Source of the DNA: Leptospira ellinghausenii
GTDB taxonomy: Bacteria; Spirochaetota; Leptospiria; Leptospirales; Leptospiraceae
Direction: 5' to 3'
Length of the DNA: 64,000 nt
NCBI RefSeq assembly: GCF_003114815.1
Contig: NZ_BFAZ01000009.1
Location: forward strand, 1,674,001-1,738,000
A program made the position numbers and the translations under genes. The notes beneath the pieces were generated by a model that did not search any database, was not told where the DNA came from, and was given only the letters and a program-made list of their open reading frames with translations. Positions 8,251 to 16,700 of this stretch are shown piece after piece; positions within the stretch are counted from its first letter, which is position 1; the number at the start of each line of letters is the position of its first letter.

Positions 8251-8553
8251 ATGTTTCCCTTATCAAAGAACCAAATTCTCACTCAGTTGAAAGACGACAA
8301 AGCGATATTGAGTCACTTTGGAGTGGCTCAGATTGGACTTTTTGGATCTTTTGTTCGAGACGAATCGAATGAAAATAGTGACATAGATATCCTCGTAGAA
8401 TTTTTACCAGAACAGAAAACCTTTAGAAATTATATGGATTTGAAAATCTACTTAGAAGATAGTTTTCATAGAAAGATAGATTTGGTGATTAAGGATTCTC
8501 TGAAAGTTCGGATTAAGGATCAAATTTTAAGTGAAGCAGTATATGCCGCGTGA
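8251..8553 (+). CDS. mntA: MntA-type nucleotidyltransferase antitoxin
   Basis: This 100-residue minimal nucleotidyltransferase has GLFGSFVRDESNENSDIDIL, which fits the G-S-x10-D-x-D signature exactly, and a third acidic residue in RKIDLVI. Family members AMPylate the partner HEPN toxin on the Tyr of its R-x4-H-x-Y motif and so neutralise it. The gene overlaps hepT by 11 bp (hepT ATG at 8543, mntA stop at 8551-8553), the usual MntA-HepT arrangement. No second mntA accompanies the left hepT fragment. Confidence 0.9.
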   Translation: MFPLSKNQILTQLKDDKAILSHFGVAQIGLFGSFVRDESNENSDIDILVEFLPEQKTFRNYMDLKIYLEDSFHRKIDLVIKDSLKVRIKDQILSEAVYAA

Positions 8554-8884
8554 CATTATTGTTTTGATAGAGGATATCCTCAAAGCGATCGATGAAATTT
8601 TTGAATTTGTCAATGATATCACCGACTTAAATCAATACCGAAATGATGTGCTTCGAAAGAGGGCTGTAGAAAGGAATTTGGAAATTATAGGTGAAGTAGT
8701 CAAAAAAATTCCTGATTCGATTAAGTTCAAAAATCCAGACGTTGAATGGAGGCAAATTGCAGGATTACGGGATTTTATCGCTCATGGATATTTCGAAATT
8801 GATGATGAAATCATTTGGAATACAGTCCAAGTCCATTTAAAACCGTTTCGAGAACGTATCAAGTTGATTCAAAATCAGGTTTAG
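8543..8884 (+). CDS. hepT: HepT-type HEPN ribonuclease toxin
   Basis: This protein of about 113 residues starts MPRDIIVLIEDILKAIDEIFEF, the usual opening helix of HepT/DUF86. It contains AVERNLEIIGEVVKKIP and the HEPN catalytic motif RDFIAHGY (R-x4-H-x-Y). It would act as an RNase or tRNA-end nuclease controlled by the upstream MntA. An alternative GTG four codons upstream (8531) exists. The C-terminal 90 codons are duplicated at 6989-7264. Confidence 0.88.
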   Translation: MPRDIIVLIEDILKAIDEIFEFVNDITDLNQYRNDVLRKRAVERNLEIIGEVVKKIPDSIKFKNPDVEWRQIAGLRDFIAHGYFEIDDEIIWNTVQVHLKPFRERIKLIQNQV

Positions 8885-8944
8885 TTTTCAAACCTAACAG
8901 GAGCCAAGTGACCTTCACCTGACTCCTGATTTTGTATTGAGAAT

Positions 8945-9586
8945 CTACTGCTCTACACAAACAATTTTCTTCGCAATATTACATGTGTCAGTTGTTGTTT
9001 CAACCAAAGTTGTTGTACTTGCACCGACCACTCCTGTGACACCACTTACTCCCACATTGGAACTTGTCCAATTGGTACAATTTACGTCATTGGCAAGGTT
9101 TCCGCCAGTAATTGTCATTCCTGTCCAAAAACGAGTCCCGTTATCACCGAGCGCAAAATTCATTTGCATAGTAGTGTTGGAATCGCGAAAGATTCTGTTG
9201 GATGTTGTTGTGGAACCAGTTGTATTGGATGTATTTGTGCTGTTAGAGTAGAAAGTGTTCGCCTTTAATACCCAATCTGTATAAGTCATAGTGCCTGTAG
9301 GATTGCCTAGTGCTTCCCTAACGCCAGGTATTGATACCATTGCTTTGTATGTTTTACCACTAACCTTATTTAGGTCACCATTGCAAACTGCATCAGCACC
9401 AACAATTCCCCCGGCTCCAATAAACCCTCGAGGAGTATTTGCGGACAAAAATATATGACACCTTGTAGAACAAGGAGCGGAGGCAGATTGTGCGAGGAGG
9501 AGGGCGAGTAAGGTTGTGTCTTCGTTACTCTCTTTAGAAGTGTTGCAAGCGCTTAGGAAAGCACTAGCAAAAACAAGGAATACCAA
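8945..9586 (-). CDS. DUF1554 lipoprotein, copy 2 (same out-of-frame leader)
   Basis: This 213-residue paralogue of 7325-7969 has identical signal region, LSACNTSKES, LLALLLAQ and DUF1554 core. Differences cluster at 48-60 (SANTPRGFIGAGG versus TSTIRSGLIGSGG) and near 160-190. As in copy 1, the frame opens only at a TTG (9586), while the ATG at 9624 that begins the Lys-rich leader is out of frame through two units of a 10-bp repeat. Sharing this feature means the repeat existed before the duplication or was homogenised afterwards. Confidence 0.75.
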   Translation of the reverse strand: MVFLVFASAFLSACNTSKESNEDTTLLALLLAQSASAPCSTRCHIFLSANTPRGFIGAGGIVGADAVCNGDLNKVSGKTYKAMVSIPGVREALGNPTGTMTYTDWVLKANTFYSNSTNTSNTTGSTTTSNRIFRDSNTTMQMNFALGDNGTRFWTGMTITGGNLANDVNCTNWTSSNVGVSGVTGVVGASTTTLVETTTDTCNIAKKIVCVEQ

Positions 9587-9593
9587 GGAATAC
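9574..9593. repeat. 10-bp tandem repeat (x2) in lipoprotein signal peptide, copy 2
   Basis: CAAGGAATAC is present twice in tandem, exactly as at 7957-7976, at the same place relative to the lipobox codons. Confidence 0.85.
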
Positions 9594-9842
9594 CGTTAGA
9601 TCCATTTTGTTTGCCGTTTTTCATAGGTTCAAATCTGGGAGAAACGTTCCAAGGTGGCAAGAAAGAATTGGAGGAAGAGTGTGTGGCAAATCAAAATTTT
9701 CAAAGAGGTAATAGTTGGGGAAAGATGACAAACTAGTTAGGTGAGGGGTTTTTTGTCTATCCACCTAATGTCTGTCCGAGGGTTGGGGAGTCGAAAAATT
9801 AATGTATTGAAAAAAGGCACACATGACGCCAGGATTTAAAAA

Positions 9843-10139
9843 GTGATTTTTGACTGGGACCAAGAGAAAAATAAATTCCTCGCATCACAACGAAATATTT
9901 CCTTTGAAAGGATCGTTATCGAAATAGAAGCGGGAGCAGTACTTGGCATATTGGAATATCCAAATAGTGAAAAATATCCGAACCAACTCATACTGATGGT
10001 GAATATAGATGATTATGCTTGGGTAGTTCCTGTCATTAAAACGAAAAATTCGTTCTTTCTAAAATCAGCATATCCTTCGAGAAAACAAACAAAACACTAT
10101 TTAAAAAAGGAGAACCTTCATGAAACTGAAACTGACTGA
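9843..10139 (+). CDS. BrnT-like toxin
   Basis: The protein is 98 residues long from a GTG start. IFDWDQEKNKFLASQRNISFERIV is the BrnT-type opening. NSEKYPNQ, MVNIDDYAWVVPVI and FFLKSAYPSRKQTKHYL are the conserved core of this small RelE-fold toxin family, which acts as a ribosome-associated or free ribonuclease. The 3' end overlaps the downstream antitoxin gene by 20 bp. The toxin-first order matches BrnT/BrnA. Confidence 0.8.
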   Translation: MIFDWDQEKNKFLASQRNISFERIVIEIEAGAVLGILEYPNSEKYPNQLILMVNIDDYAWVVPVIKTKNSFFLKSAYPSRKQTKHYLKKENLHETETD

Positions 10140-10392
10140 GGAAGAAAAGGAATTAGAATTAACTTTCGAACGAAATGAATGGAAGCCTGTTTACAATCAA
10201 AAGCACTACTTAAATCAGTTTAAAAAAGCTGCCAAAAATACGTTAGCCAAAGATAAGAGAATGAATATTCGTATTGCTGGAAAAGACATTCAATTATTAA
10301 AAACAAAAGCCCTTGAAATAGGAATCCCCTATCAAACTTTAGTATCCAGTATTTTGCATCAATACGTGACGGGAAAACTAAAAGAATATTAG
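10120..10392 (+). CDS. BrnA/CopG-like antitoxin
   Basis: This 90-residue protein has an acidic N-terminus, and from about residue 49 KRMNIRIAGKDIQLLKTKALEIGIPYQTLVSSILHQYVTGKL, a ribbon-helix-helix (CopG-like) DNA-binding domain standard for antitoxins paired with BrnT-like toxins. A good AGGAGA ribosome-binding site precedes the ATG inside the end of the toxin gene, so translation is coupled. Presumed autorepressor of the pair. Confidence 0.8.
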   Translation: MKLKLTEEEKELELTFERNEWKPVYNQKHYLNQFKKAAKNTLAKDKRMNIRIAGKDIQLLKTKALEIGIPYQTLVSSILHQYVTGKLKEY

Positions 10393-10420
10393 AGAATTAA
10401 TCATTCAATAAAAAATTGTA

Positions 10421-10498
10421 AAGATGATGCGCCAGCGATTGCAGCGGAAATCCTTTTGCGGAAGCAAAAGATTGGAGTGGAAAGCGCGGTCACATCTT
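10421..10498. repeat. structured GC-rich intergenic element with internal hairpin
   Basis: Between the antitoxin and the convergent hydrolase lies a segment with outer arms AAGATG (10421) and CATCTT (10493-10498). Inside are two imperfect direct repeats (GATTGCAGCGGAAA and GATTGGAGTGGAAA) around a perfect hairpin CTTTTGC-GGAA-GCAAAAG (10453-10470). It is richer in GC than its surroundings, lies outside genes and resembles REP-like dispersed elements. It might also act as a transcription barrier between the convergent genes. Confidence 0.55.
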
Positions 10499-10565
10499 CC
10501 ATCAAAGGAAACGAACACCAAAGGATTGTGAGGCGCCCCGCACTTCTTTATTCTAGAAATATAGT

Positions 10566-11411
10566 TTAATCTTCTTTCATATCCAAACATCGTTGCATCC
10601 AATTCCATGTTTCTTCCGGGCGTTCAAAGGGGAAAAAATGGGTGAAACCAGGGAAGATGGTCACATCCGACTTGGGGTGTACTTTTGTGAGTAGGTTGGC
10701 ATACTTAGGACTACAGACTTCGTACCTTTCAGGAATGGCGATGTGGTTTTCCGTTTTGATGCCATAGAAGTTTTTGAAGACATGGAAATGGGCGTGGCCA
10801 AAAATTTTGGCTTCGACTCTTGGGTCACAACAGAGTTTGACTTCGTCTTCGTTGCCAGTTGGTACAAAACAAGAATTGAGATAATCTTCGAAGATAGAAG
10901 GTTCAAAATTGGCAAAGGCTGGGAACTTTCGGAATGACCGCCTAACAAGCTCTATGGATTTGAAATGAGTCCTTCTTTTTTTGGCACCTTTTGCGAGTGG
11001 GTTTTCTAAAAATTTAGAAAGTAAAATGAGTTTCCAACCAAGGATGACTGGATCCATTGCTAATACTTTTGTAAATCGTTCGGGTTCTTTTTTCGCTGCG
11101 AGTAGGGAAGAAGCTCCACCAAGGGAATGGCCGATGATTGTTGTTTCGTTCACCGATTCATGGTCGAGGAGGGAAAGGATTTGGTCCCGGAAGACATTCC
11201 AATTATGGAAGTCCAAAGTGAAGGCAGAACGACCATGCCCAATGAAGTCGGGTGCAATCACTCGGTAGTGTTTTTTTAATCTTTCAAAATAAAATTGGTA
11301 ACAACCAGAACTATAGCCATTGGCATGACAAAAAACTAGGGCAGGCCCGGGTGTCTCCGAATCTAAATAAGCACATTCCCAATTTTTGTATGGTAAGGTT
11401 TTTGATTTCAT
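10566..11411 (-). CDS. alpha/beta hydrolase
   Basis: This 281-residue cytoplasmic enzyme has the oxyanion region LVFCHANGYSSGCY, RVIAPDFIGHGRS, the nucleophile elbow TIIGHSLGGASSL (Ser in G-H-S-L-G) and the late catalytic His in FPGFTHFFPFERPEETWNWM. The layout and length fit the esterase/lipase-type AB hydrolases of the MhpC/BioH class. Substrate unknown. It faces the BrnT/BrnA-like pair across the GC-rich element and is divergent from the SMR-type gene, with 47 bp between the starts. Confidence 0.8.
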   Translation of the reverse strand: MKSKTLPYKNWECAYLDSETPGPALVFCHANGYSSGCYQFYFERLKKHYRVIAPDFIGHGRSAFTLDFHNWNVFRDQILSLLDHESVNETTIIGHSLGGASSLLAAKKEPERFTKVLAMDPVILGWKLILLSKFLENPLAKGAKKRRTHFKSIELVRRSFRKFPAFANFEPSIFEDYLNSCFVPTGNEDEVKLCCDPRVEAKIFGHAHFHVFKNFYGIKTENHIAIPERYEVCSPKYANLLTKVHPKSDVTIFPGFTHFFPFERPEETWNWMQRCLDMKED

Positions 11412-11458
11412 TTTCTATTTGACCCTTCCCGATTTGCGTCGGATTTTGTCTCTATCCC

Positions 11459-11848
11459 ATGCAATTCCAAGTCATCCTCTTCTTCTGTATAGCTGTATTC
11501 TTCAATGCATTGGCGAATATTTTAATCAAAACATCTTCTATGCAAGACAAACAAGTCACACCAGGAGAAGGGTTTTGGAATCTTGTGTTTACTGTATTTA
11601 ATCCTTATTTTATTGCAGGCCTTGCGAGTTTCGGATTGGCATTGTTAGGTTATCGTTATGTTTTGGGTAAGGGATTGAAATTATCTTTGGCATATCCCGT
11701 TTTTACTTCGAGTGGGTTTATCATTGTTCTCATTGCATCTTCAATTTTTTTCAAAGAGAGACTTAATTTTACACAATGGCTTGGGATTTCTTTTATTTTA
11801 GTGGGTGTATGGCTTACCGCCTTGCAGATGTTTGACGTTAACTCTTGA
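11459..11848 (+). CDS. small four-helix DMT/SMR-type transporter
   Basis: This 129-residue integral membrane protein has four predicted helices: 4-22, about 48-66, 76-96 and 104-122. The last pair, LAYPVFTSSGFIIVLIASSIFFKERLNFTQWLGISFILVGVWL, matches the SMR/EamA half-unit (ArnE/F, EmrE) consensus. Its TGA stop overlaps the TTG start of the sulfatase-fold gene (TTGA at 11845-11848), so the two are translationally coupled. Because the partner is an envelope-type phospho/sulfo-transferase, a flippase-like role for a lipid-linked group is more likely than drug efflux (inference). Confidence 0.75.
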   Translation: MQFQVILFFCIAVFFNALANILIKTSSMQDKQVTPGEGFWNLVFTVFNPYFIAGLASFGLALLGYRYVLGKGLKLSLAYPVFTSSGFIIVLIASSIFFKERLNFTQWLGISFILVGVWLTALQMFDVNS

Positions 11849-13686
11849 GCTCAAAATTCACTCGTACTTCTTTTGATTCCATTTTTCCTTCTTTTGTTTT
11901 AAAACTTTTTTTAATTTTCCTACTTTCCCTGCTTTGTGTCTGTCAAAAAGAATCTGTCACACCAGAAAAAAACCTTCCGGCCGAAGAAGCTGGGAAACAA
12001 ACACGTTCAAAACCCAATGTCATTTGGATTGTGATTGATAGCCTTCGGGGTGATATCATAGGGCATTACAATGTGACACCTAACTTAGATTTTTTTGCAA
12101 AAGAAGGAATTCAATTTGATTACCACCTTGTGAATGCTGCCTGGACAAGACCCTCAACCTTAGTGTTTTTTACTGGAAAATATGCCTCTGCCAACCCAGT
12201 GAATTTTTGGGATTACCCGACTACCAAATCCGAAGTAGAAGCCTTTTATCGTTCCGAGAAAAAACCATTGCCCAAGGTGTTAAAAGAATTTCAATACAAT
12301 ACGGTGATGGTTGGGAATAATCCGTTTTTGACCGATAAATTTGGGTTAGGTGTGGAAGTTGGGTTTGATTCCTTATATGATTTTTCGAACTACAGTGAAG
12401 ACACAAAAAAGATAACCAAAAAAACTATGGAAGTATTGGAAGAAGTTTCCTCCAAAGAAAACCCTTTCTTTTTATTTTTAAATTACAATGACCCTCACAA
12501 ACCTTATACACCTCCACCTGGATTTACCAATCGTGTCAAAACAAACGAATTACTCGACGAACGAAAGTTAAACTATTTGGGGGAAGTTGCCTTTGTAGAT
12601 GAAGAGTTGGGTAAGGTATTTGCCGATCTCAAAGCAAAAAACCTTTGGGACAACTCACTGATTCTCATCACAGCCGATCATGGAGAAGTGATGCATGCCT
12701 CTCACGCTATCTCTCCCTTTACTGGAACCAATACCTATTATGGCCATGGACAAGATTTGTTTTTAGAGAATATCCATGTTCCACTGCTCATCAAACTTCC
12801 ACATACAGAAAAACAAAAAACAGTGAAGGAGATGACAAGGTCCATTGATTTGTACCCGACGATCTTGGATTATGCGGAACTTCCCATTCCCAAATCCATC
12901 CATGGTATGTCACTTCGTCCAATCATCGAAGCGACAGAGACCACCAAACGAACCTACTATGGGGAAACTCGGTTTACGCAAGGGTATGGGGAAGGGAAGG
13001 AATTTTTATTACAAAGGTCTTACCGGTTCCATGAATTGGGGAAATTTTGGCAAGGTTCAGTGGGAAATGAATTTTATTTGTACTTCGACTCTGTAAAAGA
13101 TCCGAACCAAATGAATCCAATTCGCATCAACCAAATGGCAAATATCGGTGAACTTAAGTTAGATGCAAAATTAGAAAAAAAAATCCAAAGGTTTTGGAAA
13201 CAAATTCGATCCATGGAACCAAAACTACCGTTGTACCACCTTTGGATTCGACCAAACCCACTGGAAAAAGAAACGGAGATCCAAATCAAGGTGCAAAGTG
13301 GGATCCTTCGTTTGGCAAAATTCCCAAACACTGTGGTTGTAGAAGAGAAGGGAAAACTAGTTAACATACATACCAAAGATTCACAACCATTCCAAATCAG
13401 TTTTGAAGTGTATCCTGATGTGAGTTTTCCGGAGTTCCAAGTTTGGTTCGGGAAGAGGCAAGTCCCCAAATCAGACATTCATGTAGGGTATTTTGGTGTG
13501 TCTATGTCGGCTTGTACAAAAGACTGTGATCTGTTATACGAATCACAATCCATTCGTCCCATCATTCATCCCGAAACCAAGGTTCATTTTTGGAAAGAAG
13601 GTGGGCAAAAAAAATCATACGAAAGTAAACAAGAGTTAGGAACAGATGCTTTGGATATCTTAAAAAAACAAGGGTATGTTCAATAG
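11845..13686 (+). CDS. sulfatase/alkaline-phosphatase-superfamily lipoprotein
   Basis: This 613-residue protein has a long signal ending LLSLLCVC (lipid Cys 31 or 33). The catalytic fold begins KPNVIWIVIDSLRGDIIG (metal Asp at about 65) and continues AAWTRPSTLVFFTGKYAS, ITADHGEVMHASHA and YGHGQDLFLENIHVPLLI. At the sulfatase signature C/S-x-P-x-R the sequence reads T-R-P-S-T: no Cys for formylglycine, and Thr 101 stands at the nucleophile position, as in EptA-type phosphoethanolamine transferases. The last 150 residues form a beta-rich extra domain. The TTG start is chosen because it overlaps the upstream stop. Predicted periplasmic enzyme modifying an envelope glycan or lipid. Confidence 0.75.
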   Translation: MSSKFTRTSFDSIFPSFVLKLFLIFLLSLLCVCQKESVTPEKNLPAEEAGKQTRSKPNVIWIVIDSLRGDIIGHYNVTPNLDFFAKEGIQFDYHLVNAAWTRPSTLVFFTGKYASANPVNFWDYPTTKSEVEAFYRSEKKPLPKVLKEFQYNTVMVGNNPFLTDKFGLGVEVGFDSLYDFSNYSEDTKKITKKTMEVLEEVSSKENPFFLFLNYNDPHKPYTPPPGFTNRVKTNELLDERKLNYLGEVAFVDEELGKVFADLKAKNLWDNSLILITADHGEVMHASHAISPFTGTNTYYGHGQDLFLENIHVPLLIKLPHTEKQKTVKEMTRSIDLYPTILDYAELPIPKSIHGMSLRPIIEATETTKRTYYGETRFTQGYGEGKEFLLQRSYRFHELGKFWQGSVGNEFYLYFDSVKDPNQMNPIRINQMANIGELKLDAKLEKKIQRFWKQIRSMEPKLPLYHLWIRPNPLEKETEIQIKVQSGILRLAKFPNTVVVEEKGKLVNIHTKDSQPFQISFEVYPDVSFPEFQVWFGKRQVPKSDIHVGYFGVSMSACTKDCDLLYESQSIRPIIHPETKVHFWKEGGQKKSYESKQELGTDALDILKKQGYVQ

Positions 13687-13752
13687 TCCTTAGATAATCA
13701 ATAACTTCTAGTGTCTGTGTATTGATTCTGTTCGGTATTGAAGAGAATCAAT

Positions 13753-16700
13753 TTAGTCATTGTCCTGGTTTGTGACAGATACGTTTGGTAAGGATTCACC
13801 ATTGAAACCAGTCCCTCCTCCCGTTAACGATCCAAATAAAATCGAATACAAGACATTCCCATCTACAAGCGCATCATCTACACCTGTGAGTACAACATTT
13901 TGAAAGGTATTCCAATCGCTGGAAGTAAAGGTCAAATTTGGTACAGACGTTGTTCCTTCTGCAACATTCGAACTGGATACACCGATTGTGACATTTGAAG
14001 TGGGCCTTGCTCGTAATCGCACTTGGAATCGAGATTGGCCACCTACTTCCGTAGTCATTAAGTTAGGTGAAGTGACAAGTCCTCCCGAGGGATTGGGAGA
14101 GGTTCCACAGGCCACCATTGGATTAGGATCTGTGCAAGGAATGATATCATATAGATTGTACAAATGTACACCTGGAATGGATGAAGGTGTGAGTGCGCTA
14201 TAAATGGTGGAAGGGGAAAATCCAGTTCCTGATTCACTCGAAGTGATTTGAGGGTTAATGTTATAATTCACATCCGATCCGTCTGCTGTGTCTAAACCAA
14301 GGATTGTGACAAGTTGCCCGGTTCCAAAATTGGAAGGTGTGAAGGTAAGTGGTGCCGTAGGAAATTGGACAAGTCCACCAGGTGCTGTTGTAAAATTGAT
14401 GGTAACATCCGCTGTAGGTTGTGAATTCAAATGGATGTAAAACTGAGAACCAGCCCCAGATTGGGAAGTGATGACTGAAGCTGGGGAAAATCCAGATGTG
14501 GTAACACCTGCTGTGTCATTGTCGTTTAACGTAAGTTCGGGGTAGTTTGCGGATGGGTAAGGATTTACGTTATTATAAAATCCATCACTGGAAGAAAGCA
14601 CACCTATGATGATGGGACAAGATACATTTCCATCATCCACAGAATCATCAAATGGTGTGATTGTAATCGTGTTATGGGCACCAATTGCATTCCAATTGGC
14701 ACTTGTGATGGTCACGAGGTTCGTGGAAACAGAAAATTGAGAAACTGTGGGACCTGTGAATAATGTACAAGGAAAACTGGAAGAAAGAGAAACGGGAATT
14801 GTCACATCATCTGTTGGTGCTTGGCTGAGTAAAATATACACAGAAAAGGAGGCAGCATTTTCAGCACGTACCATGACTTGCGGTGTGATGACTGTCACTG
14901 GATTTTCCGAAACACTATAATTCACGAGACTTGCCGTAGTTCCCGTACTTGTCAAAAAACTGTCATACCAAGAAGGAAAGGATCCTGTTTCGGTTCCTGA
15001 AACTGTGATCGAATAACTTACATTTCCATCACTAACAGCATCAGAGACTCCCAAAATTTCAACGGGAACGGAGGTGCTCCAATTGGCATCGGTAAAAATA
15101 TATTGTTTAGAACTAACAGGAGTTCCGCTGTCATTGATCATTCCTTCTGTGGTGTCGGAAGAGGTTAATGTAACAGTCACTGAATTTCCTGGAATGGGTC
15201 GACTCCCAAGTCGTAAACTGTAAAAGGTAGAAAATCCAGACTCAGTAGTGAAGTAAGGTTGGCCTGTATCCAAGGTAAAAAGAATTTTTGGAGAAGGGTT
15301 ATCATTATCTGTGATATTTATGGTAACATCATTTGGATTCATCCCTTCATAATCGGTTCCAGAACCAGAAATGGCACCTAACGTGAGCGTATGGGTTCTT
15401 GTATTGGATTCATTGATGGCATCATTCACAACGGAAATCGTAACCGTTTGGGGTGATGCATAATTTAAATGTGTAAATGTTAAACTGGATGGTGAAACTG
15501 TATACTGTGTGGAATCAGGCAAGGAAAAGGTTTCAGCTGTAATCGGAATGGTAACAGATCCACTTGTACAGTTTGCCAAATTACTAGGTGTATCACAAGG
15601 AGCTGCATTGAGTCGTACAGTAAATGTGGCATCTGGATCTCCTTCTGTGAGATTGAGTGTGGTTGCGGAAAAAGTAAATCCTTTAGTATCATTGTCAGTG
15701 ATGGTCACCACCAAATATCCGTTTGTGTCAGTATAACCAGGAACCGCACCTGTTGGATAAAGTCCTGTAAAATACGATCCATTTGCTTGAGGGATCTGAA
15801 TGGTAACGGGTATATTTCCATCATCAAACGAGTCACTGACTGATCGAATGGTTATAGTTTGTGGTACATCCCATCCACTTTGGCTTGTATTCCCCGTATA
15901 ACTAGCAACTTGCGAATTCGTGGGTGTAAACGTTAATGTGCGAGAAGCCGCTACTCCCGATGTACTATTGAGTAATACTGCTTCCGTTCCATCGGATGAG
16001 GTAATGGGGCCTATAGTTACATTGGAATTGGGTTTTAAAGACAATCGAATTTCAAATGTGATTGTGGATGTCCCGTTTTCTGCGATGGAAGATGCCGATA
16101 GATTTTGGATTCGGACAAGGGGTTCATTACTATCCGTATTGATGGCTGTAACGGCTGGAATTGCCATCGAATTGTATTTGGGATCTGTAGAACTCGCATT
16201 ACTAAAGTTGATGTTTACATTTTGATCTCCATCATCCACACCATCTAACACAGAAGTAATGGTGACAGTTTGTGGTGTGTTCCAATTGGCGGTGGTAAAT
16301 GATAAGGAAGAGGGTGAGACAGTGATTTCTGAAGTGTTACTAGAAGTGATCGAGGAGAGATTCACCGTTTGTGTGGGTTGCGAATTTAATACGACTGTAA
16401 ATGTTTCGGTAAAGGGAGTTCCATTTTCATGTACCACAAGCCCACCAACTGGAGTGACTGTGATTCCCGCAGTATCATCATCAGTGACAGAAATACTCAC
16501 TTGTGCCGGGGGAGTGATGCTGTTATACACTGGATCTGCCGTTCCACCTGTATCGACTGATCCAAATTGTAAAGTCACAGTCCTTGTATCTTCGTCGATG
16601 GAATTATTATTGGTAGTGATTTGGACAGTTTGGTCTATGTTCCAATTCGCATTTGTAAACACCAATGAATTTGTATTTACATTGGTAATGGTATTGTTTT

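Larger units (their letters stand above)
8616..9625. repeat. tandem duplication, right copy (~1.0 kb)
   Basis: This is the right-hand partner of the block at 6996-8008. It contains most of the intact hepT and the second DUF1554 lipoprotein. Near-identity is strongest at the HepT C-terminus, the intergenic hairpin region and the lipoprotein signal-peptide region, while the middle of the lipoprotein has diverged. This suggests either selection for diversification of the exposed part or patchy gene conversion. Confidence 0.85.

Noticed and set aside
13696..13727. AATCAATA/TATTGATT inverted repeat after the sulfatase-fold gene
   Set aside because: AT-rich, 16-base loop, no T-tract; too weak to call a terminator.
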